A stretch of 64,000 nt of DNA from Billgrantia endophytica (GTDB taxonomy: Bacteria; Pseudomonadota; Gammaproteobacteria; Pseudomonadales; Halomonadaceae). The position numbers and the translations under genes were made by a program. The DNA is taken from positions 124,001 through 188,000 of the forward strand of contig NZ_PNRF01000027.1 in NCBI RefSeq assembly GCF_002879615.1. Direction: 5' to 3'. This document shows, piece by piece, positions 59,162-64,000 of this stretch. The notes beneath the pieces are model-generated. The model was given only the letters and a program-made list of their open reading frames with translations. It searched no databases and was not told the DNA's origin. The number at the start of each line of letters is the position of its first letter. Position 1 is the first letter of the stretch.

Positions 59162-59782
59162 TCAGGGCGACAGGCCGATCCCGCGCAGGATGACGCTGGT
59201 CACCGACTGCACCGCCCGCTCGAACTGGATGTCGTCGAGTGGGCGGTCGTCGTTGAGCAGAGCGATCTGGTAGTCGAAGTCGGCATAGTGCTGGGTCGAG
59301 GCCCAGATCATGTAAAGCAGATGCGAGGGCTCCACCGGCAGGATCCGCTCGGCCTCGATCCATTCACGGATCTTGGCCTCCTTGAGCTTGGCCCACTCGT
59401 AGAGATTGTCGCGCAGGTCCGTCTTGAGGATGGGGGCGGCCTGCATCACCTCCGCCGCCCACACCTTGGAACCATGGGCACGGCTGCGGGAGTGCTGCAT
59501 CTTGGCGCGAATGTAGGTGGAGAGCACGATGCGCGGGTCGTCATAGAGCTCGAAACAGAGCGCATCCTGCTTCCACACCTCCAGCAGTTCCAGCAGCACG
59601 GCACGGTACAGCGCTTCCTTGGTGGAAAAGTAGTAATGGACGTTGGACTTGGGGAGGTCGGCCAGCTTGGCGATATCGCCCATGGAGGCGCCGGCATAAC
59701 CCTTCTCGGCGAAGACACACTCGGCAGCAAGCAAGATCTTTTCCCTGTTCTGGCGTCTGATCTCGTCCTGTTTTCTTGCCAT
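59162..59782 (-). CDS. TetR-family regulator, RutR-like
   Basis: 206 residues. The N-terminal HTH has REKILLAAECVFAEKGYAGA then DLPKSNVHYYFSTKEALYRA. The C-terminal part (IWASTQHYADFDYQIALLND) resembles the YcdC/RutR-type ligand domain. RutR senses uracil and thymine in E. coli. Its position between the pyrimidine catabolic operon and the beta-alanine genes makes it the probable cluster regulator; this is inference. No RutR-type operator (TTGACCA-N2-TGGTCAA) was seen. Confidence 0.85.
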   Translation of the reverse strand: MARKQDEIRRQNREKILLAAECVFAEKGYAGASMGDIAKLADLPKSNVHYYFSTKEALYRAVLLELLEVWKQDALCFELYDDPRIVLSTYIRAKMQHSRSRAHGSKVWAAEVMQAAPILKTDLRDNLYEWAKLKEAKIREWIEAERILPVEPSHLLYMIWASTQHYADFDYQIALLNDDRPLDDIQFERAVQSVTSVILRGIGLSP

Positions 59783-59911
59783 TTAGGGGAGCACCTTGCA
59801 GCCGTTCTGGAAAACCGATGAAAAACAGTCCTGTAATTCAAAGCATACACAAGAAGGCACCACAGCAATAGCGGTGGCGCCTTATGCTTTGGGACAAGCG
59901 ACCGGCGTGAT

Positions 59912-61408
59912 TCAGCTGCCGCTGGAGGGGAAGGAAAACTCTGCCGAACTGGTCTCGACGCTCGAGGGCCAGCGCTGGGAAACGGCCTTGCGGCGGGTAT
60001 AGAACCGTACCGAGTCGGGGCCATAGGCATGCAGGTCGCCGAACAGCGAGCGCTTCCAGCCGCCGAAGCTGTGATAGGCCACCGGAACCGGCAGCGGCAC
60101 GTTGATGCCCACCATGCCGACTTCGATACCATCGGCAAAGCGTCGTGCGGCTTCGCCATCCCGGGTGAACAGGCAGGTTCCGTTGCCGTATTCGTGGGCA
60201 TTGATCAGGGCCATGGCCTCGTCGAGGCTGGCGACGCGCACCACGCACAGTACCGGCCCGAAGATCTCCTCCCGGTAGATGCGCATTTCCGGGGCCACCC
60301 GATCGAACAGACAACCTCCGATGAAGTAGCCGTCCTCGTGTCCCGCCACCTTGATGCCGCGGCCATCGGCGACCAGGCTGGCGCCAGCGCTGACCCCCTC
60401 CTCGATGAAGCCGAGTACCTTGTCGCGATGTTCGGCGGTCACCAGAGGGCCCATGTCGAGGCCTCGCTCGGTGCCGGCACCGACCTTCAGAGCTGCAATC
60501 TTGGGCAGCAGCATCTCGACCAGGCGATCGGCCGTTCCGTCGCCCACGCAGACCGCCACGGAGATCGCCATGCAGCGCTCGCCGCAGCTGCCGTAGGCCG
60601 CCCCCATCAGGGTATTGGCGGCATTCTGCAGGTCGGCATCCGGCAAGACCACGGCGTGGTTCTTGGCCCCGCCCAGCGCCTGGACCCGCTTGCCGTTGGC
60701 GCTGCCGCGGGTGTAGATTGCCTCGGCAACGGGGGTGGAACCGACGAAGGAGATCGCCTTGACGTCGGGGGCGTCCAGCAGTGCCTCGACGGCCCCGCGC
60801 CCCCCGTGCACCACGTTGATCACCCCCTTGGGCAGGCCGGCCTCGTGCAGCAGCTCGGCCACGGCGAGGGCCGCTGCCGGATCCTTCTCCGATGGCTTGA
60901 GAATGAAGGTGTTACCGCAGGCGATGGCCATGGGATACATCCACAGCGGCACCATGGCGGGGAAGTTGAACGGCGTGATGCCGGCAACGACACCCAGCGG
61001 CTGGAAGTTGGACCAGGCATCGATGCCGGGGCCCGCGTTGTGGGAGTACTCGCCCTTGAGCAGCTCCGGCACGCCGCAGGCGTACTCGACGTTCTCGATG
61101 CCACGCTTGAGCTCGCCCATGGCGTCTTCCAGGGTCTTGCCGTGCTCTTCACTCACCAGTTGCACCAGGCGGTCGGCGTGGGTCTCCAGCAGTTGCTTGA
61201 AGCGGTACATCACCTGAACACGCCTGGACGGCGGGGTATCGCGCCAGGCGGGGAATGCCGCCTGTGCCGCGGTAATGGCCTGTTCGACCGCCGCCCGGTC
61301 GCCGTCCGCCACCTGGCGGACCACCTCGCCGGTGGAGGGGTTGGTCACCGGCAGCGTATTGGGGCTTTGGCACTTTTCACCGTTGATCAGGTGGGAAACG
61401 ACATCCAT
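59912..61408 (-). CDS. mmsA: CoA-acylating methylmalonate-semialdehyde dehydrogenase
   Basis: 498 residues, aldehyde dehydrogenase superfamily. It converts malonate semialdehyde (or methylmalonate semialdehyde) with CoA and NAD+ to acetyl-CoA (or propionyl-CoA) and CO2. Catalytic Cys is in AAYGSCGERCMAISVAVCVG. NAD fold residues include ITPFNFPAMVPLWMYPMAIA and SFVGSTPVAEAIY. AAGGAG precedes ATG 61408. It is 21 bases downstream of the transaminase gene, so the two form an operon finishing beta-alanine breakdown. Confidence 0.93.
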   Translation of the reverse strand: MDVVSHLINGEKCQSPNTLPVTNPSTGEVVRQVADGDRAAVEQAITAAQAAFPAWRDTPPSRRVQVMYRFKQLLETHADRLVQLVSEEHGKTLEDAMGELKRGIENVEYACGVPELLKGEYSHNAGPGIDAWSNFQPLGVVAGITPFNFPAMVPLWMYPMAIACGNTFILKPSEKDPAAALAVAELLHEAGLPKGVINVVHGGRGAVEALLDAPDVKAISFVGSTPVAEAIYTRGSANGKRVQALGGAKNHAVVLPDADLQNAANTLMGAAYGSCGERCMAISVAVCVGDGTADRLVEMLLPKIAALKVGAGTERGLDMGPLVTAEHRDKVLGFIEEGVSAGASLVADGRGIKVAGHEDGYFIGGCLFDRVAPEMRIYREEIFGPVLCVVRVASLDEAMALINAHEYGNGTCLFTRDGEAARRFADGIEVGMVGINVPLPVPVAYHSFGGWKRSLFGDLHAYGPDSVRFYTRRKAVSQRWPSSVETSSAEFSFPSSGS

Positions 61409-61429
61409 CGGGCGCTCCTTGTCAGGGGT

Positions 61430-62800
61430 TCAAGTCAGGGAATCGAGGACCGAGGCCACGGCGTCGAAGAGCCGCTCGAGCTCCGCTTCCGTCGAGCCGA
61501 ATGGCGGGCCGAACTGCAGGGTGTCGCCACCGTAGCGCACGTAGAAGCCCGCTTCCCAGAGCGCCAGATGGGCGTCCCGAGGGCGGATGGTGGGGTCGCC
61601 GTCCCGGGGGGCCAGCTGGATCGCCCCGGCCAGCCCGTGATTGCGGATGTCCACCACATGGGGCCGTCCCTTGAGGGCGTGGAGCTTCTCCTCGAACGCG
61701 GGGGCAATCGTACGAACCTGGCCGGGAAAGTCCTCTCGCTCGAGCAGGTCGAGCGAGGCCAGGCCGGCGGCACAGGCCACCGGGTGGGCGCTGTAGGTAT
61801 AGCCGTGGGAGAATTCGATGGCATGCTCGGGCCCGCCGGCGTGCATGAAGGTATCGAATATCTCGTTGGAGGCGATCACAGCGCCCATGGGTACCGCACC
61901 ATTGGTGAGCTGCTTGGCGATGTTCATGATGTCCGGCGTCACACCGAAGGCCTCGGCGCCGGTGGTCGCGCCGCTGCGGCCGAAGGCGGTGATCACCTCG
62001 TCGAAGATCAGCAGGATGTCGTGGGCGCTACAAATCTCGCGCAGCCGATCGAGATAGCCTTTCGGTGGCACGATGACCCCGGCGGAGCCCGACATCGGCT
62101 CGACGATCACCGCGGCGATGTTGGAGGCATCGTGCAGGGTGATCTGGTCGAGCAGCGCATCGGCGAGCTCGGCGCCGCTCTCGGCCTGGCCGCGGGTGAA
62201 GGCGAGGTGTGGTTGCAGGGTATGCGGCAGGTGCGCCACGTCGAGTAGCTGCCCGTAGTGCTTGCGGTTGCCGCCGATACCGCCGAGGCTGGTGCCGCCG
62301 ACGTTGACGCCGTGGTAACCCTTGGCGCGTCCGATCAGGCGGGTCTTCTCCGGGCGGCCCTTGTGCCGCCAGTAGGCCCTGGCCATCTTCACCGCGGTAT
62401 CCGCGGCGTCGGAGCCGGAGTTGGTGAAGAAGACATGGTCGAGGCCGGCCGGGGTCAGGCTGGCCACCTTCTCGGCGAGTTCGAAGGCCAGGGGGTGCGC
62501 GACCTGGAACCCCGGCGCGAAGTCCAGGCTGCCCAACTGGCGGGTCACGGCCTGCTGTATCTCCACCCGGTTGTGTCCCGCGCCGCTGGTCCACAGGCCC
62601 GACAGCGAGTCGAACAGCCGCCGGCCACGGTCATCGATGAAGTAGCGGCCCTCGGCGCCGGTGATCAGGCGCGGATTGGCGTGGAAATCGCGATTGGAAC
62701 TGAACGGCATCCACAGGTGCCGGTTGAGCACGGCCCGCCCCGACGCCGGTGCCCTGCTGTCGGCCGGCGTGGTGGGTTGTTGGGTATCGACGTCGAGCAT
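61430..62800 (-). CDS. Omega-amino acid (beta-alanine):pyruvate transaminase
   Basis: 456-residue class III PLP aminotransferase. It should convert beta-alanine plus pyruvate to malonate semialdehyde plus alanine. Features: NRHLWMPFSSNRDFHANPRL (typical of beta-alanine:pyruvate enzymes), FFTNSGSDAADTAVKMARAY, IFDEVITAFGRSGATTGAEA and the PLP lysine in DIMNIAKQLTNGAVPMGA. The start follows AGAGGACAGGATC. First gene of the two-gene minus-strand operon with mmsA. Other amines could be substrates as well. Confidence 0.9.
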   Translation of the reverse strand: MLDVDTQQPTTPADSRAPASGRAVLNRHLWMPFSSNRDFHANPRLITGAEGRYFIDDRGRRLFDSLSGLWTSGAGHNRVEIQQAVTRQLGSLDFAPGFQVAHPLAFELAEKVASLTPAGLDHVFFTNSGSDAADTAVKMARAYWRHKGRPEKTRLIGRAKGYHGVNVGGTSLGGIGGNRKHYGQLLDVAHLPHTLQPHLAFTRGQAESGAELADALLDQITLHDASNIAAVIVEPMSGSAGVIVPPKGYLDRLREICSAHDILLIFDEVITAFGRSGATTGAEAFGVTPDIMNIAKQLTNGAVPMGAVIASNEIFDTFMHAGGPEHAIEFSHGYTYSAHPVACAAGLASLDLLEREDFPGQVRTIAPAFEEKLHALKGRPHVVDIRNHGLAGAIQLAPRDGDPTIRPRDAHLALWEAGFYVRYGGDTLQFGPPFGSTEAELERLFDAVASVLDSLT

Positions 62801-62888
62801 GATCCTGTCCTCTGCTGCCTGGCATTGTTCGATAACTATCGTTCAATACGACACACGCTGTTCAGGACAGCATGGACCGGGATAAAGG

Positions 62889-62919
62889 TTTATAAAAGCA
62901 AACTATACTGTCGTTAACG
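62889..62919. promoter_or_regulatory. Candidate operator sequences upstream of the transaminase gene
   Basis: TTTATAAA (62889-62896, within TTTATAAAAGC) and the palindrome CGTTAACG (62912-62919) lie 89-119 bases before the transaminase start. Both also occur in the divergent region 52267-53002, which controls the first half of the same pathway. Sharing suggests a common regulator, possibly the TetR protein at 59162. Confidence 0.4.
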
Positions 62920-62961
62920 TTGGAAAAATAATACGTAATGAAATACGACTGCGATGCGGGC

Positions 62962-63855
62962 TCAGCCGTTCACGGCGGGCCACAGGCTCAACGCGATACC
63001 GGCGAACACCAGCAGGCCCGACCAGTGGTTATTGAGAAAGGCCTGGAAGCAGCGATCGCGCTCCCGGGTGCGAATCAGGAATTGCTGGTGCACGAAGGTG
63101 CCCGCCATGGCTGCCAGGCCCAGCCAGAAGAAGGCCCCCATCCCCAGGCGCAGACCGACCCAGGCCAGCAGTGCCAGGGTGACACCCTGCAGCAGGCCGA
63201 TCATCAGCCGGTCGGTGCGGCCGAACAGCACGGCGGTGGACTTGATGCCGATGCGCAGGTCATCGTCGCGGTCGACCATGGCGTACTCGGTGTCGTAGGC
63301 CACGGTCCAGACCACATTGGCAAAGAACAAGAGCCAGGCCTCCACCGGCACGTGGCCCAGCACGGCGCCGAAGGCCATGGGAATCGCCCAGGAGAAGGCG
63401 GCACCGAGGAACACCTGTGGCAGATGGGTATAACGCTTCATGAACGGGTAGATGAAGGCCAGCACCACCCCGACCAGCGACAGCATCACCGTGAACAGGT
63501 TGGTGAACAGCACCAGGACGAAGGCCGCCATGACCAGCATCAGGAACAGCGCCTGGGCCTCGCCCTCGCTGATACGGCCGGTGGCCAGCGGGCGGTTCTT
63601 CGTGCGCTTGACGTGGCCGTCGAAGTGGCGGTCGGCATAGTCGTTGACCACGCAGCCGGCCGCCCGCATCAGGTAGACGCCGGCAACGAAGATCAGCAGC
63701 ACGTTGCGTCCGGGAATGCCCTCGGCGGCCACCCAAAGCGCCCAGAGGGTGGGCCACATCAGCAGCCAGGTGCCGATGGGACGGTCCAGGCGCATCAGGT
63801 GAAGGAAGTCGGGTATGCGGGCCAGGCCGGTGGGATGCAGCAGGGATCGGTCCAT
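62962..63855 (-). CDS. ubiA: 4-hydroxybenzoate octaprenyltransferase UbiA
   Basis: 297 residues, about nine spans. It attaches the isoprenoid tail to 4-hydroxybenzoate in ubiquinone synthesis. The two Mg-diphosphate aspartate motifs are [20 protein letters not shown] (NDxxDxxxD) and [21 protein letters not shown]-terminal [20 protein letters not shown] is the family signature. GAGGAGG precedes ATG 63855. It is 29 bases downstream of ubiC on the same strand. Confidence 0.96.
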   Translation of the reverse strand: MDRSLLHPTGLARIPDFLHLMRLDRPIGTWLLMWPTLWALWVAAEGIPGRNVLLIFVAGVYLMRAAGCVVNDYADRHFDGHVKRTKNRPLATGRISEGEAQALFLMLVMAAFVLVLFTNLFTVMLSLVGVVLAFIYPFMKRYTHLPQVFLGAAFSWAIPMAFGAVLGHVPVEAWLLFFANVVWTVAYDTEYAMVDRDDDLRIGIKSTAVLFGRTDRLMIGLLQGVTLALLAWVGLRLGMGAFFWLGLAAMAGTFVHQQFLIRTRERDRCFQAFLNNHWSGLLVFAGIALSLWPAVNG

Positions 63856-63884
63856 CGGAGCCTCCTCAATCGATGGCGCTCATC

Positions 63885-64000
63885 CTAACGTGAAGGCAGC
63901 GCCAGTTCATCCGCCATGGCATCGAGGAAGAACTCCTGCACCAGCACCGCGAAACGCCCATGCCGAAATACCGAACGACGGCCCCAGGGGCCGCTGTCGG
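63885..64000 (-). CDS. ubiC: Chorismate--pyruvate lyase UbiC, C-terminal end (partial)
   Basis: The last 37 codons of a minus-strand gene that begins beyond the right edge. Residues GPWGRRSVFRHGRFAVLVQE then FFLDAM match the UbiC C-terminus, where WGRRSxF contributes to the product site. The frame ends in TAG at 63885. UbiC makes 4-hydroxybenzoate, the substrate of UbiA next to it, so ubiCA is an operon. Confidence 0.85.
   Translation of the reverse strand, partial: DSGPWGRRSVFRHGRFAVLVQEFFLDAMADELALPSR

Noticed and set aside
60029..62248. Plus-strand open frame of 739 codons
   Set aside because: Antisense to mmsA and the transaminase, both with full catalytic motifs; composition is typical of a shadow.

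Overview
The window looks like the replication-origin-proximal part of a GC-rich gammaproteobacterial chromosome, most likely Halomonas or another Halomonadaceae. This is inferred from gene order and protein resemblance, not from a database search. Supporting signs are the yidC-mnmE end on the left, the mnmG-rsmG-parA-parB-atpIBEFHAGDC block in the middle, glmU-glmS, ubiC-ubiA, and the generally acidic proteins.

Layout. 1-1853: end of yidC, a strong terminator, and mnmE. 1925-5640: a gene graveyard with remnants of RhuM, a 2OG-Fe(II) oxygenase, an AlbA_2/HTH regulator, a Fic protein, the type I methyltransferase HsdM and an AAA ATPase, plus one intact 339-residue gene of unknown function. This reads as a decayed restriction/defence island. 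5658-9103 (minus strand): rlmJ, an OmpA-family lipoprotein, hemW and rdgB. 9456-10919: a CsgD-like regulator without curli genes nearby, an unidentified broken gene, and a small secreted protein. 10997-15041 (minus): a P-loop kinase protein, then hemL, thiD and hemJ. No stop codon separates thiD from hemL. 15312-19272 (plus): argC, erpA and a polar amino-acid ABC transporter. 19273-19800: a non-coding, AT-richer stretch with several DnaA-box-like sequences just before mnmG, which is a candidate oriC. 19801-31363: mnmG, rsmG, parAB and the complete F1Fo ATP synthase operon.

31518-49408 holds housekeeping and transport genes: mgtE, a cation diffusion facilitator, uppP, apbE, glmU, glmS, a PAP2 phosphatase, a DUF72 protein, an NSS symporter, a HexR-like regulator, uvrD, an orphan TRAP binding protein, a thioesterase and a copper chaperone. 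49433-62800 is a reductive pyrimidine-catabolism region. It has two NCS1 base transporters, beta-ureidopropionase, dihydropyrimidinase, both dihydropyrimidine dehydrogenase subunits, a TetR regulator, an omega-amino-acid:pyruvate transaminase and a CoA-acylating semialdehyde dehydrogenase. Together these would take uracil (or thymine) through beta-alanine and malonate semialdehyde to acetyl-CoA. A siderophore-type binding protein with a Fur-like box sits inside this region. The window ends with ubiA and the 3' end of ubiC.

Most of the window is ordinary core genome. The points most worth checking are the decayed defence island, the ThiD-HemL open frame, the candidate oriC, repeated palindromic motifs in the pyrimidine-cluster promoters, and several tiny candidate genes. 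I did not find a clearly new multi-gene system. No tRNA, rRNA, CRISPR array or intact insertion sequence was recognised.
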